Assembly: GCA_020850615.1 (NCBI GenBank)
Contig: JADZEI010000004.1
Span: 283,620 to 347,619, forward strand
Reading direction: 5' to 3'
Origin: Dehalococcoidia bacterium
GTDB lineage: Bacteria; Chloroflexota; Dehalococcoidia; Tepidiformales; Tepidiformaceae
Length of the DNA: 64,000 nt
The translations under genes were made by a program, and so were the position numbers. The notes beneath the pieces are model-generated. The model saw nothing but the letters and a program-made list of their open reading frames with translations. It made no database searches and was not told where the DNA came from. Shown here one piece after another: positions 1-9,800 of this stretch. Each line of letters opens with the position of its first letter. Within the stretch, counting starts at the first letter, position 1.

Positions 1-1491
1 GTAGCCGACAAAATGGGAGTTCGGACCGCTCTTGCCATATGCGGACATGGAGACGTATGCCAGCGACCCGTTGACGTCGCGCAGGTCCGCGCCGCCGATA
101 CCCAGCCGGTCGACGACACCGGGCGAGAAGTTCTCGATCGCGGCGTCACTCACGGCGGCGAGCTCGTGGATGATGCGCTTCCCCTCGGGGCTCTTGAGGT
201 TCACGCCGAGGCTCAGCTTCCCGCGCTGGTTGCTGCTCCACCATCCGCTTGTGTCGCTCGACGTCTCGTCGCCACCGGCGAACGGCGGCTGGGTCCGCAT
301 GTTGCTTGCGCGTGGGTCCCACTCGACATTGATGACATCCGCGCCAAGGTCGGCAAGCAGGGTCGTGGCAAAGGGGCCTGCCCACGCCCAGGTCAGGTCC
401 AGCACCCGGACGCCGCTCAGCGGAAGCGATCCGGCGGGGTGGTGGTGGCCATTCGCGGAGCGCAAAGGCTCGGGGGGATGATGGGCGACGGTCCACGGGA
501 CGGAGAGCGGCTTCGGTGCGCGGTGCGTGCCGAAGAACTCACGCGCGATCAGGTGGCGGTCGCGAGCCACGTCCCCGGGGCGGTTGAGCGGGGCAAGCGG
601 CACATGCCGTGCCTGCGCCGCCTCGACGATGTTCTCCACCGTACGCTTCGCCGCCCAATCGCGGAGCGGCCCGTCAATCAGGTCCCGCGCCTCAAGCAGG
701 AAGCGCCGGTCCGAAAGCGCCTCCAGGCTCGCCCATTCCATATCGCCGACGAGCTCCAGCAGCCGCTTCCAGTGGGCTGGCTCGACGGGGCGGACGTAGA
801 CCTGCCCGTCGAGCGCCTGCATCACCCCGCCCGGGTAGGCACCTGCGTCAGTCTCGCCGACGATGCGACCTTCTATCTGCGCGGTCGCGACGGGCTGCAT
901 CGGGAGCGTCGCGAGGAGCTCGAGCTTGTCGAACGCGAGCGCGAGCGGCCGCGGCCCGTCACGCTGCGCCAGGGCGATCGCCACCGCGCCGAACGCCGCC
1001 ACCTCGCCCGCGAGCAGGCTCGCCTGGAAGTTCGCGGGAAACGACACCTGGCCGTGGCCGCCCGTCGCAGACGACGAGCGGGAGAGCGACGCGAGCCCCG
1101 ACCGTGCCCAGAGCCGCATGTCATCTTCGATGGACTCGAAGAGTTCCCACTCCGGGCGCGTCGCTGACTCGACGATGAGCGTGGACCAGCCGTCCCCGAG
1201 ATCCTGCCGTACCGCGTTGGCCGCGAAGGCGGAGAGCACGACGGCGTTGCCGTTCGCCTCGCCCCTGACCTCGTCGCTTGCGGCTTCGGACTTTCGCGCC
1301 TGGGTCCGCCGGACGAAGGCGGCGACGGCGGCCGGCAGTTCGTCCAGCCCTTGCCGAAGGGACGGCGGGGTTGGCACGGACACGACCGTGGCGCCGAGCT
1401 CCGCGAGCAGCCAGCCGGCAAAGGCGGTCGAGACCGCGGGGCCGTACTCGACCACCTTCAGCCCTGCCAGCGGTTGTCCCGGGTGTCGCAT
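1..1491 (-). CDS. Double-length CaiB/BaiF (family III) CoA-transferase, C-terminus cut by window edge
   Basis: Reading the minus strand from ATG at 1491, the frame stays open for all 497 codons to the window edge. The first half begins LAGLKVVEYGPAVSTAFAGW, a family III CoA-transferase N-terminus. A second, more canonical N-terminus (LSGVRVLDLTWAWAGPFATT, then LLADLGADVINVEWDPR) begins near codon 350 and continues through RGKLSLGVNLKSPEGK and an AYGKSG motif before the edge. The protein is therefore two CoA-transferase units in tandem, so a full length of about 750-800 residues is likely. The family moves CoA between organic acids and acyl-CoAs; the substrate cannot be read here. It starts 3 bases after the crotonase stop and is surely cotranscribed with it. 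The first unit looks shortened, so it may be structural rather than catalytic. Confidence 0.85.
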   Translation of the reverse strand, partial: MRHPGQPLAGLKVVEYGPAVSTAFAGWLLAELGATVVSVPTPPSLRQGLDELPAAVAAFVRRTQARKSEAASDEVRGEANGNAVVLSAFAANAVRQDLGDGWSTLIVESATRPEWELFESIEDDMRLWARSGLASLSRSSSATGGHGQVSFPANFQASLLAGEVAAFGAVAIALAQRDGPRPLALAFDKLELLATLPMQPVATAQIEGRIVGETDAGAYPGGVMQALDGQVYVRPVEPAHWKRLLELVGDMEWASLEALSDRRFLLEARDLIDGPLRDWAAKRTVENIVEAAQARHVPLAPLNRPGDVARDRHLIAREFFGTHRAPKPLSVPWTVAHHPPEPLRSANGHHHPAGSLPLSGVRVLDLTWAWAGPFATTLLADLGADVINVEWDPRASNMRTQPPFAGGDETSSDTSGWWSSNQRGKLSLGVNLKSPEGKRIIHELAAVSDAAIENFSPGVVDRLGIGGADLRDVNGSLAYVSMSAYGKSGPNSHFVGY

Positions 1492-1494
1492 CGT

Positions 1495-2289
1495 TCAGCG
1501 CCCCGAGTACACCGGCTCACGCCGCTCGGCGAACGATTGTCGCCCTTCGGTGCGGTCCTCGACGGGCTCGTCGAGGAGGCTGATTTCGAGGCCCAGCGCC
1601 GAATCGAGCTGGTCGGCGAACCGGCTGCGCAGCTCGCGCTTGAGCAGCGACAGCGCCTTCGTTGGCCCGCTTGCCAGGCGCCGGGCGAATGCGACCGCTT
1701 CGGTCTCAAGCGCGTCGTCCTCGACCACACACGTGGCGAGGTTGAGCCGGGCCATCTCCTCCGCGTCAATGACTTCGCCCGTCATCATGATGGTGGTCGC
1801 GGCCGGGAGTCCGATCATGAGCGCGAGCAGGTAGGTCCCTCCGCTGCCTACAGGGACCGCGCGCTTTGCCCGCATGTCGCCGTAGACCGTGCTCTTGCTC
1901 ACGAGGCGGAAGTCGGCGGAGAGCGTGATGTCCTGGGCGATGCCGTGACACCGTCCGCGGATGGCAGCAACCACTGGCTTCGGGAACATGAAGAGCCGGC
2001 GAATGAGCCGCTGCTGGTACTCCTCCACCGGGTGTGCTCCGGGGAAGACGCCATAGGGCATCTCGCCCATCGACGTCACATCGTCGCCGGCGGAGAAAGC
2101 GCGGCCCGAGCCCACGAGGAGGATGCAGCGGATCCCGGGGTCTTCCTCGGCGCGCTGCAGCTCAGCAAGGAGCTCGGAGATCATCTGGTACGTGACGGCG
2201 TTCAGCTTTTCGGGCCGGTTCAGCGTGAGTGTCAGCACGTTATCGGCGACGGAGCTGATGACCTGGCGGTTCCCGTTCAACGACGACAT
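1495..2289 (-). CDS. Enoyl-CoA hydratase/isomerase (crotonase) family protein
   Basis: The product is 264 residues, the usual crotonase length. Visible signatures are LTLNRPEKLNAVTYQMI near the N-terminus, the first oxyanion-hole segment GSGRAFSAGDD and the second segment FPKPVVAAIRGRCHGIAQD. The frame extends further upstream, but ATG at 2289 is chosen because AGGAGG lies a few bases before it and because family homology begins there. It most likely hydrates or isomerises an enoyl-CoA in the same pathway as the neighbouring CoA-transferase and oxidoreductase. It lies between them with spacings of 10 and 3 bases, so the three genes form one operon. The second oxyanion segment (GIAQD) is less typical than the usual GGG-type loop, so the exact reaction is open. 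Confidence 0.9.
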   Translation of the reverse strand: MSSLNGNRQVISSVADNVLTLTLNRPEKLNAVTYQMISELLAELQRAEEDPGIRCILLVGSGRAFSAGDDVTSMGEMPYGVFPGAHPVEEYQQRLIRRLFMFPKPVVAAIRGRCHGIAQDITLSADFRLVSKSTVYGDMRAKRAVPVGSGGTYLLALMIGLPAATTIMMTGEVIDAEEMARLNLATCVVEDDALETEAVAFARRLASGPTKALSLLKRELRSRFADQLDSALGLEISLLDEPVEDRTEGRQSFAERREPVYSGR

Positions 2290-2299
2290 CCTTGCCTCC

Positions 2300-3319
2300 T
2301 TAGTGACTGGCGACGGGCACGGCTGCCGGCACAGGAGCCATGGCCCGCAGCGCGTATGTGTTGTCGATGGGCTGGTCCGGCGTCTTGAAGAGCTGCAGCA
2401 ATGGCAGGTCAACGCCGGCTTTGCAGTATTCGAGGACCTGCTGGCGGCAGTACTCGGGTGTGCCGTTGAGGACGAGCTCGTCGACGAGGTCCTGCGGGAG
2501 AAGTTCGAGCGCTTTTTTCCGGTCGCCCTCGTTCCATGCCGCCACCGTGCCGGCAATCCGGTCTCCATGGCCGAGCCACTGCTGGAACTTCGTGTACGTG
2601 GGCACGGTGAGATACCCGGCGAGGAATCGACGGGCAACGTCGCCCGCGACCTCGCGGTCTTCGGACGCACAGACGAAGATGCGACAGACGACTTCGATCG
2701 AAGCGGGATCCCGGCCGGCCTGCTCGGCGGCATCTCTGACCACCTTGACGGCTTTCGGTACGTCGCGGGCGGAGAGAAGGTTGATGATCACGCCATCGGC
2801 CACCTGTCCGGCGAGTGCGAGCATCTTCGGCCGAAGGGCGGCCAGGTAGATGGGAATTGGCGGGTCCACCGGCCGCGTGTACTTGGCTCTGCGGACCTCG
2901 AGGGTCGGGAGCGAAGCAGTGACGTTCTCGCCAGCGAGTGCGCGCTTTACGACCTCGGTGGTATCACGCACGTGGCTGAGCGGCCGGTCGAATTTGACCC
3001 CGTTCCACCACTCCACGATGGGAAGCGAAGCCGAGCCGAGTCCCAGGACGACACGCCCGGGCGCGACTTCATTGAGCGACGCGGCATGCATGGCGAGGAT
3101 CAGCGGGCCCCGGGTGTAGGAGCTGACGATTGCCGTACCGAGCCGCGCGCGGCGCGTCGCCTGGGCCGCAAGCACCAGCGGCGTGAACCCGTCTGTCGCG
3201 TTCACCTCTGACGACCAGAGGTCCGTGTAGCCGAGCTCCTCCGCCTCTGCAAACAGCGGGACCTGGTCCCTGAGCGGGAGTTCGCCAAACGGGATGGTTA
3301 CTCCCCAGCGTTGCGTCAT
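2300..3319 (-). CDS. Luciferase-like (LLM class, probably F420-dependent) oxidoreductase
   Basis: The 339-residue protein has the length and motifs of the bacterial luciferase-like monooxygenase superfamily. These include a WGVTIPFGELPL start, AEELGYTDLWSSEV, ARLGTAIVSSYTRGPLILAM and the APGRVVLGLGSAS segment that forms the cofactor pocket of F420- or FMN-using members. GGAGGT precedes the ATG at 3319. It is the first gene of a three-gene operon (oxidoreductase, crotonase, CoA-transferase), which suggests oxidation or reduction of an acyl substrate that is then handled as a CoA ester. The F420 preference is inferred from the actinobacterial/chloroflexal-looking context rather than from a diagnostic residue. 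A candidate TetR operator lies 50 bases upstream. Confidence 0.87.
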   Translation of the reverse strand: MTQRWGVTIPFGELPLRDQVPLFAEAEELGYTDLWSSEVNATDGFTPLVLAAQATRRARLGTAIVSSYTRGPLILAMHAASLNEVAPGRVVLGLGSASLPIVEWWNGVKFDRPLSHVRDTTEVVKRALAGENVTASLPTLEVRRAKYTRPVDPPIPIYLAALRPKMLALAGQVADGVIINLLSARDVPKAVKVVRDAAEQAGRDPASIEVVCRIFVCASEDREVAGDVARRFLAGYLTVPTYTKFQQWLGHGDRIAGTVAAWNEGDRKKALELLPQDLVDELVLNGTPEYCRQQVLEYCKAGVDLPLLQLFKTPDQPIDNTYALRAMAPVPAAVPVASH

Positions 3320-3362
3320 AGGTCACCTCCGCGATTCCACCCGTCGGTTGGTGGCGGGAGGC

Positions 3363-3386
3363 TACCTAACTAACAGCCGTTAGTCA
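3363..3386. promoter_or_regulatory. Candidate TetR operator before the oxidoreductase operon
   Basis: ACTAAC-AGCC-GTTAGT (3369-3384) is a perfect 6-bp inverted repeat with a 4-base spacer. It sits between the TetR gene stop and the oxidoreductase start, where the promoter of the operon must be. The preceding TACCTAACTAA is repeated exactly at 4095-4105, in front of the TetR gene itself, and 15 of 20 positions agree over the wider site. Local control by the adjacent TetR protein is inferred. Confidence 0.6.
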
Positions 3387-3422
3387 ATGCCTACACAAGT
3401 ACTGTCTGCCGGGTTTCTTTGG

Positions 3423-4043
3423 CTAGCGACGCGGGCCGAGGAAGAACGTGATGTAGGCGTCTGCCACCTGGGCAGGACTCAGCCGGCCGGCCGGGTGATA
3501 CCAGACAGGAAGCCGGGTGATCGCCCCGAGTATGGCGAAGGCGGACATGACATGGTCCGTCTTGGGGAGCAGGCCGGCCGCGATCGCATCGCGGACCGTA
3601 TCGAGGAAGATCGTTTCGTACTGCTTCGTGAGTTGGCGGACGACGTCGTGGTTCTCGGGCTTGAGGTTCCGTGCCTCGTTGATCATGACGCCGGCGGCAT
3701 AGCGGTGCTCGATGTGGTAAAGCACGGCCGAGCCCAGCAGCGTCTCGACACGGCAGGCCACGTCATCGGGAGCGACGCCGGCGAGGGCCTTCCGGGTGCT
3801 GGCCAGGAGGCCCTGCATGTGCCGGTGCGTGATCGCGAAGAGGATGTCTTCCTTCGACGGGAAGTGGTAGTAGAGCGACGCCGCGCGCACACCGACCGCG
3901 TTCGCGAGATCGCGCAGAGACATGGCAAGGAAGCCCTTGTCGTGGATCATCTCCTGGGCTTTTTCGAGGATGAGCTCGAGTGTCTCGTCGCCCGTCCTCG
4001 CTCGCACACCCGGCTCGTTGGTCTCACGCACGTATCCCGGCAT
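3423..4043 (-). CDS. TetR/AcrR family transcriptional regulator
   Basis: A 206-residue protein with an N-terminal helix-turn-helix domain (LRDLANAVGVRAASLYYHF, then PSKEDILFAI) and a C-terminal all-helical ligand-binding region, the standard TetR layout. The N-terminal segment (ILEKAQEMIHDKGF) is the usual first helix. It lies directly upstream of the oxidoreductase/crotonase/CoA-transferase operon on the same strand, and matching candidate operators precede both, so it probably represses itself and the operon. The ligand is probably an acyl-CoA or related acid, by analogy with TetR proteins beside acyl-CoA genes; this is inference. Confidence 0.9.
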   Translation of the reverse strand: MPGYVRETNEPGVRARTGDETLELILEKAQEMIHDKGFLAMSLRDLANAVGVRAASLYYHFPSKEDILFAITHRHMQGLLASTRKALAGVAPDDVACRVETLLGSAVLYHIEHRYAAGVMINEARNLKPENHDVVRQLTKQYETIFLDTVRDAIAAGLLPKTDHVMSAFAILGAITRLPVWYHPAGRLSPAQVADAYITFFLGPRR

Positions 4044-4094
4044 ACCCAGCCCTGCACCGTAATTGCACCCGCGGGGGTGAATGCGATTCCAAAG

Positions 4095-4118
4095 TACCTA
4101 ACTAATGCCCGTCAGGCA
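4095..4118. promoter_or_regulatory. Second candidate TetR operator, upstream of the TetR gene
   Basis: TACCTAACTAA followed by TGCCCGTCAGGCA, about 50 bases before the TetR ATG at 4043. Fifteen of 20 positions match the palindromic site at 3367-3386, but the right arm here is degenerate. Its place in front of the regulator suggests weaker autoregulation. The rest of 4044-4236 shows no gene. Confidence 0.5.
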
Positions 4119-4236
4119 AAGAGAGCCGGGCCGTATCGTGGAAGAACGACATCGGACAACGCGTGAACAGAGCGGCGGCCAGGCTTCCGGCATTTACCCT
4201 GGAATTCCGACCGTGAACCAACTCGTCACCCGGCGG

Positions 4237-4968
4237 TCATCCTTCCTGGCCGGGAGAGGCCGGTGCGGATGCAAGCACGCGCGGCGCATCACCCCATCCC
4301 GCGGTCAGTGCCTCTCGCGCCGGCGTCCGGGCGATGCCCTTGAGCACGAACTGGGTCACGGTGTGAGCGAGCTCGTGATGGGTGACGGAGCCGCCGGGCT
4401 GAAACCACTCAGCGGTCTGCAGCACGGTGTTGAGGCAGATCCTCGCCAGCACCCTCGGGTGGCCCGGCATGAACTGCCCCTGCGCGATGCCTGCTTCCAC
4501 CACCTGGCGCACCACATCCGTGCTGCTGCGGGCTTTGTCGTGCACGATCTGGGCGTCGGTGTCGCTCAGTGCCTGGTTGAGCTCGGATGCCATGACGAAG
4601 GCGCACCGCCATTCGTCCTCCATCACCCGCGTCGCGCAGTACTCGATGATACAGTGCAACGCTTCGCGCGGAGTTTCACTCGATTCGAGGAGCTGCTCGA
4701 AGCGCAGCTTCGCTTCGTCCTGTACGTCACAAAACAGGGAGAATACGATCTCCGACTTCGACTTGAAGTAGTGGTAGATCATCCCCTTGGTGGACCCCAG
4801 GGCAGCGGCGATATCGTCCATGCCCGTCGGTGCGTAGCCCTTCTGGAAGAAGACCTGGGCTGCGGCCCGCACGATCTCTTTCTTCCGCTGGGCCGCCAGC
4901 TCTGCTGATGGCTGCGGCCCGGGCCGGCGGCGGGCAGGCGGTGCGTCGTCGCTTCCTGTTCGGGACAT
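4237..4968 (-). CDS. TetR/AcrR family transcriptional regulator (second)
   Basis: A TetR protein of about 243 residues. An Arg/Pro-rich leader precedes the DNA-binding domain (EIVRAAAQVFFQKGYAPTGM, then DDIAAALGSTKGMIYHYFKS). The C-terminal part resembles the TetR_C domains of fatty-acid regulators. The frame extends to 5049, with ATG codons at 5049, 4983 and 4968. I prefer 4968 because the upstream extension overlaps the plus-strand promoter and has no domain homology; no clear ribosome site decides it. It is divergent from the ABC binding-protein gene at 5077, the classical arrangement for control of that gene. Confidence 0.85.
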   Translation of the reverse strand: MSRTGSDDAPPARRRPGPQPSAELAAQRKKEIVRAAAQVFFQKGYAPTGMDDIAAALGSTKGMIYHYFKSKSEIVFSLFCDVQDEAKLRFEQLLESSETPREALHCIIEYCATRVMEDEWRCAFVMASELNQALSDTDAQIVHDKARSSTDVVRQVVEAGIAQGQFMPGHPRVLARICLNTVLQTAEWFQPGGSVTHHELAHTVTQFVLKGIARTPAREALTAGWGDAPRVLASAPASPGQEG

Positions 4969-5009
4969 GGAACGATGATGCATTGGCGGACGCCACCAGA
5001 CCAGAGGGC

Positions 5010-5037
5010 TTGACAGCGCAGGCAACCTCACTATTCT
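5010..5037 (+). promoter_or_regulatory. Sigma-70-like promoter for the ABC binding protein
   Basis: TTGACA at 5010-5015 and TATTCT at 5032-5037 with a 16-base spacer, about 40 bases before the start codon at 5077. The -35 matches consensus fully and the -10 in four of six positions. Confidence 0.5.
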
Positions 5038-5076
5038 TACGCCCGACATACTCGCAGGAATGCAGTTACTGGAGGG

Positions 5077-6747
5077 ATGATGTCCAGCCGAATCAGCCGG
5101 TCGGCCTGGCGGCCGCTGTCACGACGCAAAGTCCTCAATGGGGGGATGGTGACCCTCGCGGGCGCCGGAGCCGCAGCGCTGGTGGGCTGCGGTGGCGACG
5201 ACGACGACAATGGCTCAGAGGCGAGCCAGACCGAGATTCGAACTGCGACGCCGATCCCGCCGTCGAGTTCTGTAAAGCGAGGCGGCGTCCACGTGGCGCC
5301 ATGGGAGACGGAGCCACTGGGCCAGCTCGACCCCCACCTGATGAAGTCCGGCTTCGTCAACTCGGCAACCTATGCCGTGTACAACGGCCTCATTCGCCAG
5401 GACAACGCCGACCTGAATAACCTCCAGGGAGAGCTTGCGGATTCCTGGGAGAATCCAGATCAGGTCACGTTCACGTTCAAGCTCCGGCAGGGCGTGAAGT
5501 TCCACGACGGTACAGACTTCAATGCTGAAGTCATGAAGTGGAACGTCGAGCGAATTATTTCCCCCGGATTCGTCATGGAGGGGAAGTACACCGGTGCCGC
5601 AGCGGGACTGATCAAGGTCGAGGTGCTGGACACCTATACGATCAAGTTCACGTTCGATAAGCCCAAGGTGAACTCCATCGAGGCGTTCTACTGGACGGGC
5701 CAGGGGATCTCGGGAGCAGTCTCCCGCACGGCCGGCGAGGCCGCGGGCAAGGACCTCTGGAAGGCGCCGGTGGGCACCGGACCGTTCAAGCTGACGAAAT
5801 GGGACACCGGCAGCAAGATTACGTTCGAGCGCAATCCCGACTACTTCGAGAAGCTCAACGGCGAGGCACTGCCCTTCGCGGACCGCTTCGAGCAGATCGC
5901 GCTGCCCGACCCTGCCGTGCGGGCGATCAACCTGAAGAACGGGCAGCTCTCGTCTTCCCCGTTCCCTGCCAGCTCCGCGAAAGACCTCAAGGACGAAGGG
6001 TTCGAGGTCATCACCGGGGGGTTGGACGCCCTCGGCTTCTATCCGAACCACCAGGGTGGCGTTTTCAAGGATGCGCGGCTGCGGCGGGCCGTCGCCTATG
6101 GCATCGACCGCCAGGCACTGGCCCAGACCGTCTTCTTCGGTCTCGCCCAGCCCAACGTGGGCATGCCGAAGGCCAGCAAGTGGGCGGACGCCACGTACAC
6201 GGGGTTCCCGTACGACCCGAAGCGGGCGAAGGACGAGATGGCGGCCGCTGGCGTGCCAGACGGCTTCGAGTTCGAGGCGATGGTCTTGCCGACTGGCGAC
6301 CGGCCCAAGGCGGTCGAGTTCATGCAGGCGCAGCTCGCCTCCATCGGGACCAGGGTCAAGATCACGCCGACCGAATCGGCCGCCTACGTCGAGCGGCTCA
6401 TGGTGCGCGGTGAGGGCGATACCTTCTTCGCGTCCACCGGCCTTCTCGGTCTCACGGAGTCCGGCAGCTTCGAAGCATCGGCCGTGCCCAACCCTGGTCG
6501 CAAGCAGAACCCGAACGACCAGAAGATGATCGACTACGTGACCCGGATCTCGGCGACCTTCGATGTGGATGAACGGCGCAAGCTGATCCAGGAGGCGCAG
6601 AAGTACTACTGGGACGAGCTGGTCGCCATCATCCCTGTGGTCGACTACACCCCGCCTCAGGTCATGGGTAAGGGCTGGACGAACCTCGACTTCGTACCGC
6701 CGTTCACCTTCTTCCCCGACTACAAGCGGATCGCCCAGAAGGCGTAA
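5077..6747 (+). CDS. ABC transporter substrate-binding lipoprotein, family 5 (peptide/nickel type)
   Basis: A 556-residue protein with a twin-arginine-like leader (SRRKVLNGG) followed by a hydrophobic stretch and a lipobox ending LVGC, after which comes an Asp-rich linker. It should be exported, lipid-anchored and outside the membrane. The body carries SBP_bac_5 features: ADSWENPDQVTFTFKLRQG followed by VKFHDGTDFNAEVMKWN, and LRRAVAYGIDRQALAQ. The ligand could be peptides or other small organics. GGAGGG ends immediately before ATG 5077, so the second ATG at 5080 is equally possible. The cognate permeases lie at 10244-12105, separated from it by the carboxylase gene and a hairpin. Confidence 0.93.
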   Translation: MMSSRISRSAWRPLSRRKVLNGGMVTLAGAGAAALVGCGGDDDDNGSEASQTEIRTATPIPPSSSVKRGGVHVAPWETEPLGQLDPHLMKSGFVNSATYAVYNGLIRQDNADLNNLQGELADSWENPDQVTFTFKLRQGVKFHDGTDFNAEVMKWNVERIISPGFVMEGKYTGAAAGLIKVEVLDTYTIKFTFDKPKVNSIEAFYWTGQGISGAVSRTAGEAAGKDLWKAPVGTGPFKLTKWDTGSKITFERNPDYFEKLNGEALPFADRFEQIALPDPAVRAINLKNGQLSSSPFPASSAKDLKDEGFEVITGGLDALGFYPNHQGGVFKDARLRRAVAYGIDRQALAQTVFFGLAQPNVGMPKASKWADATYTGFPYDPKRAKDEMAAAGVPDGFEFEAMVLPTGDRPKAVEFMQAQLASIGTRVKITPTESAAYVERLMVRGEGDTFFASTGLLGLTESGSFEASAVPNPGRKQNPNDQKMIDYVTRISATFDVDERRKLIQEAQKYYWDELVAIIPVVDYTPPQVMGKGWTNLDFVPPFTFFPDYKRIAQKA

Positions 6748-6768
6748 CCTTCGGCATCCCTCCGACAG

Positions 6769-6799
6769 CCGGGCGGACGCGTGCTGCGCGTCCGCCCGG
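6769..6799 (+). terminator. Strong hairpin between binding protein and carboxylase genes
   Basis: CCGGGCGGACGCG and CGCGTCCGCCCGG pair perfectly over 13 bp around a 5-base loop, just after the binding-protein stop. No T-run follows, so it may be an intrinsic-like terminator or an mRNA-stabilising stem that lets the binding protein be made in excess of downstream products. Confidence 0.6.
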
Positions 6800-6838
6800 T
6801 CAGTTCACCACGCCGGCTGAGGGCCGGTGGAGTTGCGA

Positions 6839-9800
6839 ATGCTCAAGAAGCTGTTGATCGCGAACCGGGGCGAGATCGCCATCCGTGTCGCGCGTGCCGC
6901 CGCCAGGCTCGGGATCGAGACCGTGGCGGTGTATTCGGAAGACGACGCCGAGTGCCTGCACATTCGAAAGGCGGACCACGCGCGGGCGCTCGACGGCGTC
7001 GGTGCCGCGGCCTACCTCGACGGTGCGCAGTTGATCCGTGCGGCCATCGAATCCGGGTGCGACGCGGTCCACCCCGGATACGGCTTCCTGAGCGAGAACG
7101 CGGAGTTCGCGGGCAGGGTGCGAGCCGCGGGGCTCGTGTTCGTGGGCCCGTCCGTTGAAGTGCTTGCGCGCTTCGGCGACAAGGTCCAGGCGCGAGCCCT
7201 CGCCTCCGAAGTGGGCGTTCCCGTCCTGCGCGGGCTGGACCATTCGCCGTCCATTGACGAGGCACGCGGTTTCTTCGGCTCTCTTGGCGAAGGTGGCGCG
7301 GTCATCGTGAAGGCGGCGTCGGGTGGTGGCGGGCGCGGGATGCGCGTGGTGCGCGAGGCCGAGGAGCTCGAGGAAGCCCTCGAACGGTGCCGGTCAGAAG
7401 CGCTCGCCGCGTTCGGCAACGGCGAGGTCTACCTGGAAGAGTACCTGGCGCCCGCGAGGCACATCGAAGTCCAGGTCGTAGGCGATGGCACCCGGGTAAT
7501 GCACCTCTGGGAGCGCGACTGCTCGGTGCAGCGCCGGCGCCAGAAGCTTATCGAAATCGCTCCTGCGCCTGGGCTGCCGGCCGAGCTTCGCACGCAGCTC
7601 CTCGAGGCGGCGACACAACTCGCCGGGAGGGCGGGCCTGGACAGCCTCTCCACGATCGAGTTCCTCGTGTCGGCGGGCGAAGGCCCCGGGCGATTCGCGT
7701 TCATCGAAGCCAACGCGCGGTTGCAGGTGGAACACACGGTCACGGAGGAACTCCTCGACGTTGACCTGGTCGAGGCGCAACTCCGCCTCGCCGGTGGGGA
7801 GAGCCTGGCCGACATCGGCCTCGCTGCTCCGCCGAACCTGCCATCGGCGTTCGCGGTCCAGGTGCGGGTCAACCTCGAGACCGTCCGTGCGGACGGCTCG
7901 GTGGTCCCGGCGAGCGGCACGCTGGAGGAGTTCGCTCCGCCGTTGGGTCGCGACGTGCGCGTAGACACTCACGGGTACCGCGGGTACCGGCCGAGCCAGC
8001 GGTTCGACTCGCTGCTCGCGAAGGTCATCGTGTCCACGGACGGAGCGGAGTTCGCCACGGCGGCAGCCCACGTCCACCGCGCCCTTTCCGAGTTCCAGGT
8101 CGCCGGCATCGCAAGCAACCTGCCGCTCGCGATGGCGATCGTCCGCCATCCGGTCTTCACGAGCGGCCACGCCACAACGGAGTTCCTGGAACGCTCGCTG
8201 GATGAGCTACTTCGCCAGTCACACGACCTGCCCACGCGGTACTTCGGAACCGGCGACACGCAGGACAAGAGCCAGCTCGTCGGCACACGGGTCGATACCC
8301 GTGATCCGCTCGCGCTGTTCGGCCTCTACGACAGCAGCAAGCGCGTGGAAGTGCGGTCGACGCTCTTCGACGACGAGGACGACGCAACCACCGGTGATGT
8401 GCGTGCGCCGCTCCAGGGCACCGTGGTGGCGGTCAGGGTGGCGGAAGGCGATACGGTCGCCGCGGGAGAACCGCTGGTCATCCTGGATGCCATGAAGATG
8501 GAGCACACCGTGGCCGCCCGGTGTGCCGGGACCGTGGAGCGGATCCACGTTTCACTCGGCGACACCGTGGCGGAGAACTCGCTCCTGATCGCGATCACAC
8601 CCTCGCACGATGACGCGGATGGCAATGCGGTGACGGATCCGCTCGCGGGCATCGACCTGGACGCGTTCCGCCCCGACCTCGCCGAGGTCGAGCGCCGCCG
8701 CTCCTTCACGCTCGATCCGGCGCGTACCGAGGCGATCGAGAAGCACCGGAAGGTGGCCCATCGGTCCGCACGCGAGAACATCGACGACCTCGTCGACCCC
8801 GACAGCTTCGTCGAATACGGGCAGCTGGCGCTCGAGGGGTATGGAACCGGGCCGGACCTGGAAGAACTCCTCCGGAAGAGCCCTGCCGATGGGTTCGTCT
8901 GTGGCGTGGGCACGGTGAACGGCGACCAGTTCGGGCCGCAGGCCCGGTGCGCCGTCCTTTCGTACGACTACACCGTGTACGCCGGCACCCAGGGCGGCAT
9001 CAACCACCACAAGCACGACCGCATGTTTCGCCTGGCCGAGCAGTGGAAGCTCCCGGTCATCTTCTTCACCGAGGGTGGCGGCGGCCGTTCGCGCGGACCT
9101 TCGGGCGTGAAGTCGGCTCACTCGGGCATGCGCACGACCGACACGTTCCGGCTCCTGGGGCGCCTGAGCGGACTTGTCCCGCTCGTGGCCGTCTCGGCGG
9201 GCCGCAACTTCGCGGGGAGCGCCGCGATCCTCGGGCCGTGCGATGTCGTCATCGCCACTCGCGATGCGAACATCGGCATGGGTGGGCCGGCGGTCATCGA
9301 GGGTGGTGGCCTGGGTGTCTACCGCCCGGAGGAGATCGGGCCCATTGATGTCATGGCCCGAAACGGCGTCGTCGACATCGTCGTCAAGGACGAAGCCGAA
9401 GGCGTTGCCGTCGCCAAGAAGTACGTCTCGTATTTCCAGGGCCGCACGGAGCCCGGAGAGGCACCCGACCAGCGCCGGCTTCGTCACCTCATCCCGGAGA
9501 ACCGGCGCCAGGCGTACGACATCCGGACGGTCATCGAGACGATCGCCGACAAGGACTCGGTGCTCGAGCTGCGGCGCTACTTCGGCCGGACGTTCGTCAC
9601 CGCGTTCATCCGCATCGGGGGGCGACCCATCGGCGTGGTCGCGAACAACCCGGCCGTCCTTGGCGGCGCGATCGACGTCGACGGGTCCGACAAGGCGGCG
9701 CGGTTCATGCAGCTCTGCGATGCGTTCGGGATCCCGATCCTCTCGCTCTGCGACACGCCCGGGATGATGGTCGGCCCCGAAGCGGAGGAGGCCGCGCAGG

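Noticed and set aside
32..1834. Several plus-strand frames of 90-384 codons at the left edge
   Set aside because: They overlap the continuous minus-strand CoA-transferase and crotonase genes and translate to Arg/Ser/Pro-rich sequence without domains.
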